NCBI RefSeq assembly: GCF_022095675.1
Contig: NZ_JAHYSG010000018.1
Location: forward strand, 1-64,000
Reading direction: 5' to 3'
Length of the DNA stretch: 64,000 bases
From: Dactylosporangium sp. AC04546
GTDB taxonomy: Bacteria > Actinomycetota > Actinomycetes > Mycobacteriales > Micromonosporaceae
In this document: one piece after another, positions 40,851 to 50,084 of the stretch
Layout of the letters: each line of letters begins with the position of its first letter
Position numbering within the stretch: the first letter of the stretch is position 1
Position numbers and translations under genes: made by a program
The notes under the pieces: generated by a model
The model's database searches: none
What the model was told of the DNA's origin: nothing
What the model saw: only the letters and a program-made list of their open reading frames with translations

Positions 40851-43361
40851 TCATGCGGGGCCGGCGTCGAGGTACCGGCGGGCGGCCTCGGTGCGGGTGG
40901 CCGCGCCCAGCTTGGTGAGGATCCGGGACACGTGCACGCCCGCGGTGTTGGCGCTGATGAACAGGGCCGCGGCGATCTGGCGGTTGGTCTTGCCCTCGGC
41001 CACCAGGCGCAGGACGTCGTGCTCCCGGGCGGTCAGGCCCATGGCCGGCGGGGTCGGTGGGCGGCGCACAAGCGGTGGCGGGGTCTGGAACAGGCAACGC
41101 GACAGCTCGTACGGCTGGCCCAGCGCGCGCCACGCCTCCGCCGCGTCTTCCCAGCGGGCCTCGGCCATCGCGCGGTACGCCGCGTCGACCGGGCCCACGA
41201 CCGGGAGGTCCGGGCGGTCAGCCGGGCGGGCCTCGGCCAGCAGAGCCCACGCCTCGTGCGGGTGGGCGGCGAGGTCGGCGGCCGCCGCCGTCGCCGCGTA
41301 GATCTCTGCCGAGCGATCCGGTGCGAGCCGGGCCTCCAGGGTGCCCAGCCGGATGCGGTACGGCCGGGCCCACGGCTCGTCGCCGACCAGGTCCCGGGCG
41401 GCCGCCGCCGACGCCGACGCGGCGGCCTCGTCGGTGCGGGCCAGCTCGATCTCGCCGCGGCTGATCAGCAGCGCGGCGTGGCTCAGGGGCGGCAGGTACG
41501 GCTCGCCCAGGGCCTCGTCGACCAGATCCAGCGCCTCCTGCCAGCGGCCGAGCGCCGTCAGCGCCTGGACCCACTTCACGACCAGGATCGGGCCGTGCCT
41601 CGCGTACTCGTACGTCTCGTGCGCGGCGCCGATGCCAGCGCGGATCGCCTCGATCGCGGCCGCGTACCCGCCCACGGCGATGCGCGCCGCCGCCTCCCAG
41701 GTCGCGACGGTCGTCAGCGTGGGGGCGTCGGCCAGCGCCCGGGCCTGGGCGAAGTGGCCGCCGGCGGCGTCCGGGTCGGCGGCGGTGGCCAGGGCGAGGT
41801 ACGCGTGGGCGGAGGCGAGCAGCGGGCGGGCCGTGGCCAGGCCGATCGCCTCCCGGGCGTGGGCCTCGGCGCTCGCCATGTCGCCGGCGAAGACCTGGAT
41901 GGACGCCAGGTCCACCAGGATCGCGGCGCGCAGCTCGCGCGGCGGGTCCAGGGCCAGCGCCGCGAGGAGGTCGTCGCGGCCGCCGGCCCGGTTGAGGTTC
42001 TTCAGCCGGGCCTGCCGGTAGTAGCGCGCGGCGTCCGGGGCGGCGGCGATGGCCTGCGCCGACCACTCCAGCCCCAGCGCGACCGAGCCGGTGGCGTGGG
42101 CGGCCGCCACCGCCTGGTCGAGCACGGCGAGCCGGTCGGCGCCGACGGCGGTCGCGGCGCCGGGCACCCGGTCCCACAGGTCGAGGACCTGCCGCAGCAG
42201 GTGCAGCCGTTCCGGCTCGGCGCCGGCCCGCCCGGCCTGGGCGGCCGCCCGCCAGGCGGCGTCCAGCGCCCGCGGGAGGTCCCCGGCCGCCTCGGCGTGC
42301 GCCGCCACCCGGGCGGGCTCCCGTTCGAGACCGGCCAGCCGCTGATGCAGCCGGGCTCGGCGGACGGGCAGCAGGCGCTCGTACACCGCCTGCCGGATCA
42401 GCCCGTGCCGGAACGCGTACGCCGCCCCGGTGGCGGACAGCACGTTCTCGTCGACGAGCCGGCGCAGCGCCTCGTCCAGGCGGGCCTCGGGCAGGTCGGC
42501 CACCGCCTCGACGAGCGCGTGCTCCGCGACGGTCCCGGCCACCGACGCCACCGCGAGCACCTGGCGTGCGTCGTCGTCGAGGTCGGGCAGCCCGGCGTAC
42601 AGCAGGTCGAGCAGCTCGGCCGGGGAGTCCTGGGGCGATTCGGCGAGAGCCTGCACGAAGAGCGGGTTGCCGTGGCTGCGCTCGGCGACCCGGGCGGCGA
42701 GGGCCGGCTCCGGCTCGCGGCCGAGCAGCCCGGCCAGCTGCCGTCCGACCTCGTGCCGGCTCAACGGGGCCGGCTCGATCCGCCGTACCGCAGGCACCCG
42801 AGCCAGCTCCGCCACCAGCTGCCGCAGCGCGCCGGTCGGCGGCCGGTGACTGCCGGCGAGGAACACGCCGGGGTGCGCCAGGTTGGCCACGAGGAATGAC
42901 AGTAGTTGCAGGCTCGACCCATCGGCCCAGTGCAGGTCTTCGAGCACGAGCACCAGCGGCCGGGTCTCCGCTGTCCCCTCCAGCAGCGTCAGTACCGCAC
43001 CGAGCAGCCCGATCTGCTCCACCGGCCCACTGCCCGACAGCCAGGCGGACACCGTGGTCGCCGGCTCGGTGCCCTCGGCCTCGCGCACCAGGGCGCGCAG
43101 CGGCGCGACGAACGGCGCGAACGGGATGCCGTCGTTGCCGAACTCCACGCACCGGCCCGGCAGGACCAGCGGCTCCGGGCCGATGCGGGTGGCGAACTCG
43201 TGCAGCAGACGGGACTTGCCGATGCCGGCCTCGCCGGACAGCAGTACCGTGCTGACCCGCTCATCCTCGTAGGCGGCCAGCATCGCCGTCAGCTCGGCGC
43301 CGCGGCCCACGAACGTTCCACCCCCGCGGACGATCACTGGCCCAAGATAACGAGATCTCAT
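40851..43361 (-). CDS. LuxR-family regulator with AAA ATPase domain (LAL type)
   Basis: An 836-residue protein. An AAA/STAND-like ATPase domain begins near residue 20 (FVGRGAELTAML) with Walker A GEAGIGKSR and Walker B VLVLEDLHWAD. A long helical TPR-like centre follows, and a C-terminal LuxR HTH (LTAREHDVLRLVAEGKTN, RQIAAALFISANTAGVHVSRI). LAL regulators are ATP-dependent activators of carbon-use or secondary-metabolite genes. It is divergent from an epoxide hydrolase gene by only 37 nt, with GAGATCTC at the 43352-43359 start region, so it may control that gene. GTG at 43337 is an alternative start. Confidence 0.87.
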   Translation of the reverse strand: MRSRYLGPVIVRGGGTFVGRGAELTAMLAAYEDERVSTVLLSGEAGIGKSRLLHEFATRIGPEPLVLPGRCVEFGNDGIPFAPFVAPLRALVREAEGTEPATTVSAWLSGSGPVEQIGLLGAVLTLLEGTAETRPLVLVLEDLHWADGSSLQLLSFLVANLAHPGVFLAGSHRPPTGALRQLVAELARVPAVRRIEPAPLSRHEVGRQLAGLLGREPEPALAARVAERSHGNPLFVQALAESPQDSPAELLDLLYAGLPDLDDDARQVLAVASVAGTVAEHALVEAVADLPEARLDEALRRLVDENVLSATGAAYAFRHGLIRQAVYERLLPVRRARLHQRLAGLEREPARVAAHAEAAGDLPRALDAAWRAAAQAGRAGAEPERLHLLRQVLDLWDRVPGAATAVGADRLAVLDQAVAAAHATGSVALGLEWSAQAIAAAPDAARYYRQARLKNLNRAGGRDDLLAALALDPPRELRAAILVDLASIQVFAGDMASAEAHAREAIGLATARPLLASAHAYLALATAADPDAAGGHFAQARALADAPTLTTVATWEAAARIAVGGYAAAIEAIRAGIGAAHETYEYARHGPILVVKWVQALTALGRWQEALDLVDEALGEPYLPPLSHAALLISRGEIELARTDEAAASASAAAARDLVGDEPWARPYRIRLGTLEARLAPDRSAEIYAATAAAADLAAHPHEAWALLAEARPADRPDLPVVGPVDAAYRAMAEARWEDAAEAWRALGQPYELSRCLFQTPPPLVRRPPTPPAMGLTAREHDVLRLVAEGKTNRQIAAALFISANTAGVHVSRILTKLGAATRTEAARRYLDAGPA

Positions 43362-43398
43362 GATTCGCGACCAGCCTCTTTACCGGAAGGCTCGAAGC

Positions 43399-44538
43399 AT
43401 GACGAACATCAAGCCCTTCCGGATCGAAATCTCCCAGGCCGACCTCGACGACCTGCGCAGCCGCCTACGGCGCACCCGCTGGACCGACGATCTGCCCGGG
43501 GTCGGCTGGGAGCGCGGTGTGCCGGCCGCCTACCTGCGCGAGCTCGCCGCCTACTGGGCCGACAAGTTCGACTGGCGGGCCCAGGAAGCGCTGCTCAACC
43601 AGTACGACCAGGGAATCACCCAGATCGACGGGCAGAACGTCCACTTCGTGCACGTCCGCTCCGAGCGGGCCGACGCCACACCGCTGCTGCTGATCCACGG
43701 CTGGCCGGGCTCGGTCGTCGAGTTCCTGGACCTGATCGGGCCGCTCACCGCCCCGGCCGCCGACGAGCCGGCGTTCCACCTGGTCATCCCGTCGGTGCCC
43801 GGGTTCGGGTTCTCCGGCCCGATCACGGAGGCGGGCTGGACCGACACCCGCATCGCCGCGGCGCTGGCCGAGCTGATGGCGCGCCTGGGGTACGACCGCT
43901 ACGGCGTGCAGGGCGGCGACATCGGCGCCTTCATCGGGCCGGCGATCGGCCGCGTCGACGCCGAGCACGTCGTCGGCGTGCACGCCAACGCCCTGGTCAC
44001 CTTCCCCACCGGCGACCCGGCCGACATGGCCGCGCTCACCGAGGCGGAGCAGGTCCGGCTCAAGGCCATGCAGCACTTCCAGGACGACATGTCGGCGTAC
44101 ATGCAGCTGCAGGGCACCCGCCCGCAGACCCTGGCCCACGCGCTGGCCGACTCGCCGGCGGGACAGCTCGCCTGGATCGTCGAGAAGTTCAAGGAGTGGA
44201 CGGACGCGTCGAAGGAGCTCCCCGAGGACGCCGTGGACCTCGACCGGATGCTGACCAACATCAGCATCTACTGGTTCACCGACACGGCGCGCAGCGTGGC
44301 CAACTCCTACTACGAGCGGTTCCACGACGCGAGCATGTGGGCGCCGAAGCCGCCGGCGACCGTGCCGACCGGGGTCGCCGTCTTCGCCAACACCGACTTC
44401 GCGATCCGCCGGTTCGCCGAGAAGGCCCACAACATCACGCACTGGTCGGAGTACTACCGGGGCGGTCATTTCCCCGCGCTGGAGGCCCCCGACCTGCTGG
44501 TCGCGGACGTCCGTGCGTTCTTCAACTCCCTGACCTGA
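43399..44538 (+). CDS. Epoxide hydrolase (EHN-type alpha/beta hydrolase)
   Basis: A 379-residue protein starting at ATG 43399 behind GGAAGG. The N-terminal EHN domain is typical (FRIEISQADLDDLRSRLRRTRW). The oxyanion HGWPGS, the nucleophile Asp in GVQGGDIGAF and the general-base His in YRGGHFPALE are all visible. Lid-domain tyrosine candidates are in ISIYWFTDTARS and YYERF. It should open epoxides to diols in the cytoplasm. Its divergent neighbour is a LuxR-type regulator. Confidence 0.88.
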   Translation: MTNIKPFRIEISQADLDDLRSRLRRTRWTDDLPGVGWERGVPAAYLRELAAYWADKFDWRAQEALLNQYDQGITQIDGQNVHFVHVRSERADATPLLLIHGWPGSVVEFLDLIGPLTAPAADEPAFHLVIPSVPGFGFSGPITEAGWTDTRIAAALAELMARLGYDRYGVQGGDIGAFIGPAIGRVDAEHVVGVHANALVTFPTGDPADMAALTEAEQVRLKAMQHFQDDMSAYMQLQGTRPQTLAHALADSPAGQLAWIVEKFKEWTDASKELPEDAVDLDRMLTNISIYWFTDTARSVANSYYERFHDASMWAPKPPATVPTGVAVFANTDFAIRRFAEKAHNITHWSEYYRGGHFPALEAPDLLVADVRAFFNSLT

Positions 44539-44548
44539 CGTAACCGGC

Positions 44549-44574
44549 GCCGCCCGGCGATCACGCCGGGCGGC
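44549..44574. terminator. Terminator between convergent genes
   Basis: GCCGCCCGGCG (44549-44559) and CGCCGGGCGGC (44564-44574) form a perfect 11-bp stem with loop ATCA, 10 nt after the epoxide hydrolase stop. Confidence 0.75.
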
Positions 44575-44617
44575 CCGAGCTTCGTCACGGCAGCGGTGCG
44601 GCCGCAGCCGAAGCGGG

Positions 44618-45259
44618 TCAGTGCGCGACCGGGCAACCGCCGGTGAGGCGGCCCAGGAACTCGTTCGGGTCGTAGAAGTGCTCGACCTGCAGCAGCTTCA
44701 GGTCGTCGGTGACCTTCGCGACGCTCACGCCGAACATCTCGATCGTGCGGCCGTCGGGCTGGAAGCCGTGGTACTCGCCCTCGAAGGCGCCCCAGTGGCG
44801 CCACTTGAAGGTGACGACCGGCGGCGGGCTGAGGACCTCCAGGACCTCCCAGTAGAAGCCGCCCGGGAACGCCTTGTGGAAGATGTGGTGCGAAGACTCG
44901 AACGACTCCTGGCCGCTGCGGTAGAAAGCGCTGTTGCCGATGAGGATGTTGTAGCTGCCGGTCTCGGCGATGTCCTGCGCGCTCGCCCACGGGCCGCCGT
45001 TGACGTTGGTCCGGAAGTGCTCCGTCACCATCGACACCCAGGTCTGCGGGTCCTTCTTGTGCGAGACCTCCATCTCGAAGACCTGGACGATCTGCTCGAC
45101 GATCGCCTCGAGCGAGTCGGGGGCGAACTGGTGGGTGCGCTGGCCGGGCATGACGGTGTGCGACAGGTGGTAGTCGGGAACACCGTCACGCCACTGCGCC
45201 GGGTCGGTGGCCTCCACAACGGCGGTGCGGCCCTGCAGCCACAACGGGGTTTCGGTCAC
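44618..45259 (-). CDS. SnoaL/NTF2-fold-like hypothetical protein
   Basis: A 213-residue protein. GTG at 45259 (VTETPLWLQG) is chosen; a TTG 21 nt upstream is possible. It contains YHLSHTVMPGQRTHQF, then a helical stretch (LEAIVEQIVQVFEMEV) and beta strands typical of NTF2-like folds (PPPVVTFKWRHWGAFEGEYHGF, here in parts; EHFYDPNEFLGRL). The pattern suggests a SnoaL-like polyketide-cyclase-superfamily fold, but no catalytic residues can be assigned. The C-terminal GGCPVAH resembles an exposed tail. Confidence 0.5.
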   Translation of the reverse strand: MTETPLWLQGRTAVVEATDPAQWRDGVPDYHLSHTVMPGQRTHQFAPDSLEAIVEQIVQVFEMEVSHKKDPQTWVSMVTEHFRTNVNGGPWASAQDIAETGSYNILIGNSAFYRSGQESFESSHHIFHKAFPGGFYWEVLEVLSPPPVVTFKWRHWGAFEGEYHGFQPDGRTIEMFGVSVAKVTDDLKLLQVEHFYDPNEFLGRLTGGCPVAH

Positions 45260-45352
45260 GATGCGGTTTCCGCCCTTCAAGGGGTCGACAGGTCGGTAGT
45301 CACAGTGAGACTACCGACCCGGTTACATTGAAGGAAGCAGCTACATCGATGA

Positions 45353-46378
45353 CTAGACCGCGCTGGAGCGGGCCCAGAGATTGATGCCGGACTCCGTGGC
45401 GTGGCTGTCGATCTCGGCCAGCTCGTCCGCCGTAAAGGTCGTGTTGGACAACGCCGCCACGTTGTCCTCCAGCTGGCGGACGCTGCTCACACCGATCAGC
45501 GTCGACGTCACCCGCGGGTCGCGCAGGGTCCAGGCGAGGGCCATCTGGGCCAGCGTCTGGCCGCGGCGGGACGCGATGTCGTTCAGGGCGCGGATCTTCA
45601 CCAGGTTCTCCGACGTCAGCCAGTCCGAGGACAGGGAGCTGTTCTCGGCGGCGCGGGAGTCGGACGGGACGCCGTTCAGGTAGCGGTCGGTCAGCATGCC
45701 CTGGGCCAGCGGGGAGAACGTGATCGTGCCGGCGCCGACCTCGTCGAGCACGTCCAGCAGTCCGTCCTCGATCCAGCGGTTCAGCATCGAGTACGACGGC
45801 TGGTGGATGAGCAGCGGGGTGCCGAGCGACCGCAGGATGGCGGCCGCCTCGCGGGTCTTCGCCGGGGAGTACGACGAGATGCCGACGTAGAGCGCCTTGC
45901 CCTGGCGGACCGCGGCGTCGAGGGCGCCCATCGTCTCCTCCAGCGGCGTCTCCGGGTCGAAGCGGTGCGAGTAGAAGATGTCGACGTACTCCAGGCCCAT
46001 GCGCCGCAGCGACTGGTCGAGCGACGCCGTGAGGTACTTCCGCGAACCCCACTCGCCATATGGGCCTGGCCACATGTCGTAACCAGCTTTGGTCGACACC
46101 ACCAGCTCGTCCCGGTACGGCCGGAAGTCCGTGGCCAGGATCCGGCCGAAGTTCTCCTCGGCCGAGCCGTAGGGCGGGCCGTAGTTGTTGGCCAGGTCGA
46201 AGTGGGTGATGCCGAGGTCGAACGCGCGGCGCACGACGGTGCGGTGGTTGTCGAGCGGGCGGTCGTGGCCGAAGTTGTGCCACAGGCCGAGCGACACGGC
46301 CGGCAGGCGCAGGCCGCTGCGGCCGGTGCGGCGGTACTCCATGGACCCGTAGCGGTCGGGCGAGGCTGTGTACGTCAC
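45353..46378 (-). CDS. Aldo/keto reductase (YghZ/Kv-beta-like)
   Basis: A 341-residue NADPH-dependent oxidoreductase. GTG at 46378 follows GGGAGGGTGGAAG. The tetrad is readable as Asp in THFDLANNYG, Tyr in NNYGPPYG, Lys in VVSTKAGYDMW and His in DIFYSHRFD. The cofactor end (STLIGVSSVRQLEDN) is intact. It is closest in wording to L-glyceraldehyde-3-phosphate reductase-type AKR14 enzymes, which reduce methylglyoxal and related aldehydes. It is divergent from the 46420 gene by 41 nt. Confidence 0.88.
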   Translation of the reverse strand: MTYTASPDRYGSMEYRRTGRSGLRLPAVSLGLWHNFGHDRPLDNHRTVVRRAFDLGITHFDLANNYGPPYGSAEENFGRILATDFRPYRDELVVSTKAGYDMWPGPYGEWGSRKYLTASLDQSLRRMGLEYVDIFYSHRFDPETPLEETMGALDAAVRQGKALYVGISSYSPAKTREAAAILRSLGTPLLIHQPSYSMLNRWIEDGLLDVLDEVGAGTITFSPLAQGMLTDRYLNGVPSDSRAAENSSLSSDWLTSENLVKIRALNDIASRRGQTLAQMALAWTLRDPRVTSTLIGVSSVRQLEDNVAALSNTTFTADELAEIDSHATESGINLWARSSAV

Positions 46379-46419
46379 GCTTCCACCCTCCCACAACGGG
46401 ATACGTCACACTGATCGGC

Positions 46420-47169
46420 GTGACCTGGTACCGCCTCCGGGGACGCCTGCTGCTGCGCAGGTACCGGCCGCTCGGGATCACCGACGCCACGATCGCCCGG
46501 CAGATCGCGTTGCTGTTCACCCCCGACCAGGCCGTCCGCCTGGGCTGGCCCGCCGAGACCCTGCGGGAGGCGTTCGGCTCGCACCGGATCCACCGGTTCG
46601 ACTGGGACGCCGAGGTGTTCATCCGGACCGTCCACGCCAGCTCCCGCCGGCCCGGGGAGCTCGCCCGGGCCGGGTGGCACAACCTGGTGGGCCTCGCCCG
46701 CGGCGACACCACCGCCGTGCTGCGATACCTGCGCGATCCGCGCGTCGACGACGTCGGGTTCGCGGTCGTGTACGCCGGCGTCAAGGCGCCGGTCGACGAG
46801 TTCCTGGCGCTGCGGCAGGCGCTGCGCTCGGCGGGTGCTGACGCGGAGTGGGTGATCAGCCACCTCAACTCCATCGCCCGCGAGTACTGGAACCACTACC
46901 GGACCACCACGGCCTGGCCGCTGCTGGTCGGCTGGGTCGAGCACGACGGCGCCGCCCTCGTCGCGGCGGGTCACAACGCCGACGTGGTCCTCCACCGGTG
47001 GCGGTCCTGGGCGGTCGCCGCCAACTGGTCCGGCGACCCGCACCCCGCGCTGCTGGAGGCGGCCGGGATCACGATCGAGGAGGCTTGGGCGCTGCACCAG
47101 CGGGGCGAGCTGCCCGACCGCGAGGTGCTCACCACCCTGGCCGCGCTGCGCCGTGACCCTGCCGGGTGA
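46420..47169 (+). CDS. Hypothetical protein upstream of the second MoxR-VWA pair
   Basis: A 249-residue soluble protein starting at GTG 46420. It is rich in Trp, Arg and His (YWNHYRTTTAWPLLVGWVEHDG and HRWRSWAVAANWSGD, shown in parts) and has no signal peptide, membrane segment or catalytic motif that I recognise. Its stop lies 17 nt before the most likely AAA+ start, so the two are co-transcribed. It could be a system-specific accessory protein or an unrelated passenger. Confidence 0.6.
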   Translation: MTWYRLRGRLLLRRYRPLGITDATIARQIALLFTPDQAVRLGWPAETLREAFGSHRIHRFDWDAEVFIRTVHASSRRPGELARAGWHNLVGLARGDTTAVLRYLRDPRVDDVGFAVVYAGVKAPVDEFLALRQALRSAGADAEWVISHLNSIAREYWNHYRTTTAWPLLVGWVEHDGAALVAAGHNADVVLHRWRSWAVAANWSGDPHPALLEAAGITIEEAWALHQRGELPDREVLTTLAALRRDPAG

Positions 47170-47186
47170 CCCGGAGACCTACTGTG

Positions 47187-48311
47187 ATGCGCATGGATCG
47201 GTACGAACAGAGCTGTGCCGCCCTCGGTGTCTGCCTGGCCGCGAACGTCCCCGTCGTGCTGTGGGGTCCGCCGGGCCAGGGCAAGACCAGCGTGATCCAG
47301 CAGCTCGCCGCGGATCTCGACCTGCACCTGGAGACCGTCATCGCATCGATCCGGGAGCCGAGCGACTTCGCCGGCCTGCCGGTCGTCGACCACGCGTCCG
47401 GCAGCGTGGCGCTCGCCCCGCCCCGGTGGGCGCGGGCGCTCGCGAGCGCGGAGCGCGGCGTCGTGTTCTTCGACGAGATGTCGACCGCGCCGCCGGCGGT
47501 GCAGGCCGCGATGCTGCGCGTCGCCGTCGACCGGGTCGTCGGCGACCTGCCGCTGCCCGTCGCCACGCGGGTGGTCGCGGCGGCCAACCCGCCGGGCGTC
47601 GCCGCCGACGGCTGGGACCTCACGCCCCCGCTCGCTAACCGCTTCTGCCATCTGGAGTGGGCGCTGCCCGCGGCGACGCTGCGCGACGGGTTCGCGTTCG
47701 GCTGGCCGAGCGTGCCTGTGCCCGCGGTACACGACCTGGAATCCTTCGCCGACGCCAAGCGGCTGGTCGGTGTGTTCCTCGGCAGCCGGCCCGAGCTCGT
47801 GACCCGGGTCCCCGACAGCGCGAGCGAGGCCGGGTTCGCGTTCCCGACCCCGCGGTCGTGGGAGATGGCGGCGAAGGTGTACGCGACGGCGACCCGCGCC
47901 GGGGTCCCGGGCGCGGTCCGGACGCTGCTGCTGAGCGGCTGCGTCGGGGCACCCGCGGCGGGCGAGTTCCTCACCTACGTCGCCTCGCTCGACCTGCCGG
48001 ACCCGGAGGAGCTGCTCGCCGACCCCGATGGGCTGTCGATCGCCGGCCGCCGGGGCGACGTCGTCTACGCCGTCGCGGCGTCGGTCTGGGCGGCGACCGA
48101 CGCGCGGCTCACGTCGGAGCGGTGGGTCGCCTGCGGCCGGGTGCTCGCCCGGATCGCCGACGGCGGGCACGCGGACATCGCCTACACCACGGCCCGCCGC
48201 TGGGTGAAGGCCCGCCCGGCGAACGCACTGCCCGACGTCTCGTCCCTACGGTCACTGGAGCCGATCCTGCGCGAGCTCGGCCGGTTCGCCGACCTGGCTC
48301 CGGGCCTGTGA
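47187..48311 (+). CDS. MoxR-like AAA+ ATPase (second system)
   Basis: A 374-residue protein. ATG at 47187 is preferred because GGAG lies 11 nt upstream; a GTG at 47166 overlapping the previous stop is possible. Walker A is WGPPGQGKTS, Walker B VVFFDEMSTAPP, and sensor 1 VVAAANPPG, followed by a LANRF arginine region. A helical C-terminal extension continues for ~150 residues. It overlaps the VWA gene by GTGA. It is not a close copy of the 10420 ATPase; the Walker A context and C-terminus differ. Confidence 0.87.
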   Translation: MRMDRYEQSCAALGVCLAANVPVVLWGPPGQGKTSVIQQLAADLDLHLETVIASIREPSDFAGLPVVDHASGSVALAPPRWARALASAERGVVFFDEMSTAPPAVQAAMLRVAVDRVVGDLPLPVATRVVAAANPPGVAADGWDLTPPLANRFCHLEWALPAATLRDGFAFGWPSVPVPAVHDLESFADAKRLVGVFLGSRPELVTRVPDSASEAGFAFPTPRSWEMAAKVYATATRAGVPGAVRTLLLSGCVGAPAAGEFLTYVASLDLPDPEELLADPDGLSIAGRRGDVVYAVAASVWAATDARLTSERWVACGRVLARIADGGHADIAYTTARRWVKARPANALPDVSSLRSLEPILRELGRFADLAPGL

Positions 48312-49495
48312 GCGACGACGCGCTGCGGATGGCGGCCGCCCGGGCGCGGGCTGCGGAGCTCATGCCGTACCTCGCGACCGCCCTCTACGCCTGCACCCCG
48401 ATCCCCACACCGCTGGTGCCGACGGCCGCGATCGACGACCGCTGGCGGCTGTACTGGAACCCCGGCTGGTGCCGCGACCTGCCGGTGATCGAGCTCGCCG
48501 GCCTCTGGCTGCACGAGGTGGGGCACGTGCTGCGCGACCACGCGGCCCGCTTCAGCGAGCTGCTCGAGCCGGTCGACCGGGCGCCCGTCTTCAACGTGGC
48601 CGGCGACGCCGCGATCAACGCGGACCTGGACGGTCAGGTGTCGCTGCCCTCCGGGACGGTACGGGTGACCGACATCCCCGGCGCTCAGCGGGAGATGACG
48701 ACCGAGCAGTTGTACCGCCTGCTGCTCCAGCAGTCCCCGACGGCGCAGGCCGACTGCGGTTCGGGCGCCACGCCGGGCCGGCGCCCCTGGGAGCTGGGCG
48801 ACGACGGCGCCACCGAGGCCCGGCTGGGTCTGGACCCGGACCACGCCGACCAGGTCCGCCGCCGGGTCGCCGCCGACGTCCGCGCGCACGCCCGCTCGTC
48901 CGGCCACCTGCCGACCGGCCTGCGCCGCTGGGCCGAGGAGATCCTGGAGCCGCGCGTGGACTGGCGCGCGGAGCTCAACAGCGTGGTGCGCCGCCGGGCG
49001 GCCGAGGTGGCCGGCCGCCGCGACTACAGCTACGCCCGCCCGTCGCGCCGCGCGGTCCCGGACGTGGTCCTGCCGTCCATGCGCCAGCCCCGCCCGCCGA
49101 ACGTCTACGCGATCGTGGACACGTCAGGATCGATGTCGTCGGCGATGCTGTCCCGCTGCCTGGCCGAGATCGACGGCATCACCCGCCGCTCCGGCCGCGG
49201 CCGCCCGTCGCTGCGGGTCGTCTCCTGCGACGCCGCCACGGGCGCGATCCGGCCGGTCCGCTCGGCGGCCGAGGTGATCCTGACGGGTGGCGGCGGCACC
49301 GACCTGCGGGTGGGCCTGCGAACGGTGGCGGAGTCGCGGCCCAGGGCGGACCTGGTGGTGCTGCTGACGGACGGCGACACCCCGTGGGACCCGGAACCAC
49401 CCCGGCAGAACCCCGGCGCGACATACGTCGTGGTCCTGGTGGCCGGCGACCGGGTGACCCCGCCGTGGGTCAGGAAAGTCGTCGTCGACGGTTGA
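48308..49495 (+). CDS. VWA-like protein with HEXXH metallopeptidase-like motif (DUF2201 type)
   Basis: A 395-residue protein starting at GTG 48308, coupled to the AAA+ gene. The N-terminal half carries LAGLWLHEVGHVLRDH, an HEXXH motif at about residue 68, as in the putative metallopeptidase half of DUF2201 proteins. The C-terminal half is a VWA-like domain with an intact MIDAS (IVDTSGSM), a Gly-rich TGGGGTDL and LLTDGDTPW. The likely role is a MoxR-activated hydrolase or chelatase-like partner. Peptidase activity is predicted from the motif only. Confidence 0.85.
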   Translation: MSDDALRMAAARARAAELMPYLATALYACTPIPTPLVPTAAIDDRWRLYWNPGWCRDLPVIELAGLWLHEVGHVLRDHAARFSELLEPVDRAPVFNVAGDAAINADLDGQVSLPSGTVRVTDIPGAQREMTTEQLYRLLLQQSPTAQADCGSGATPGRRPWELGDDGATEARLGLDPDHADQVRRRVAADVRAHARSSGHLPTGLRRWAEEILEPRVDWRAELNSVVRRRAAEVAGRRDYSYARPSRRAVPDVVLPSMRQPRPPNVYAIVDTSGSMSSAMLSRCLAEIDGITRRSGRGRPSLRVVSCDAATGAIRPVRSAAEVILTGGGGTDLRVGLRTVAESRPRADLVVLLTDGDTPWDPEPPRQNPGATYVVVLVAGDRVTPPWVRKVVVDG

Positions 49496-49906
49496 CCGCC
49501 GCTACGGAGCGTATAGTTCGGGGTTGAAGCGCCTCCGCCCGGCGCGCGCACACTTTGTCCGCCCTTTTGGGTATGGCCGACCTGACCATTTGGACGGCTT
49601 CCGGTCGCTCGGCCAACGATGGAAGATCTCTTTCGCGCCAAGCGGAAGTTCACTCGACGAGCACCCGGACGGGCTGTCCAGCGATGGGGAGGTCTCGAAG
49701 AAACGCCTGCTCAACCCGCCGATGTCTGCGTGTTGGGCCGGATTTGATGGGTAGCATCCCTCCGTGCCGCTTTCTTTCTCAGCTATGCCAAACTGAAGCG
49801 GCACAGCGGCTTGCGAGTTCACTCCGCGGCATGACCCCTCGCGCCCTAGACGGCCCGCCGTCTGTTGAATCAGCCGGCCAGCCGGTCACTGACAACTGGA
49901 GACAGC
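49496..49906. other. 411-bp leader region of the FxSxx operon
   Basis: I find no supported gene here. GC is lower than in the flanking genes. A good -10-like TATAGT is at 49512-49517, but its nearest TTGACC (49492-49497) is only 14 nt away. A 9-bp inverted repeat (GTGCCGCTT at 49764-49772, AAGCGGCAC at 49796-49804) lies ~100 nt before the fxsA start. Open frames here lack convincing starts and overlap fxsA out of frame. Confidence 0.45.
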
Positions 49907-50080
49907 GTGAAGACCTCACGTACAACGGCGGAGACCCTCGTGGGCTCTCTGGCCACCATCGAGCGAGCACCGCTGGACAACATCCCGCCGGCCCAGGCGG
50001 CCAAAGTCATGCGCCGAATCGTCGGCAACGCGTCGTTGTCGCCCCGACTCACCATTACGGCGTTCAACTCAGCACCCTGA
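49907..50080 (+). CDS. fxsA: FxsA: FxSxx-COOH RiPP precursor peptide
   Basis: A 57-residue peptide. I chose GTG at 49907 because GGAG (49898-49901) lies 5 nt upstream; a TTG at 49865 in the same frame would add 14 residues. The sequence is VKTSRTTAETLVGSLATIE then a conserved-looking leader, and it ends ...TITAFNSAP-stop, which is exactly the F-x-S-x-x-COOH terminus that defines this precursor family. The likely modified core is FNSAP at the extreme C-terminus, with the upstream ~50 residues as leader. Its stop is 4 nt before the fxsB ATG. In this family the peptide is the substrate of the radical SAM maturase FxsB. Confidence 0.88.
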   Translation: MKTSRTTAETLVGSLATIERAPLDNIPPAQAAKVMRRIVGNASLSPRLTITAFNSAP

Positions 50081-50084
50081 CGAG

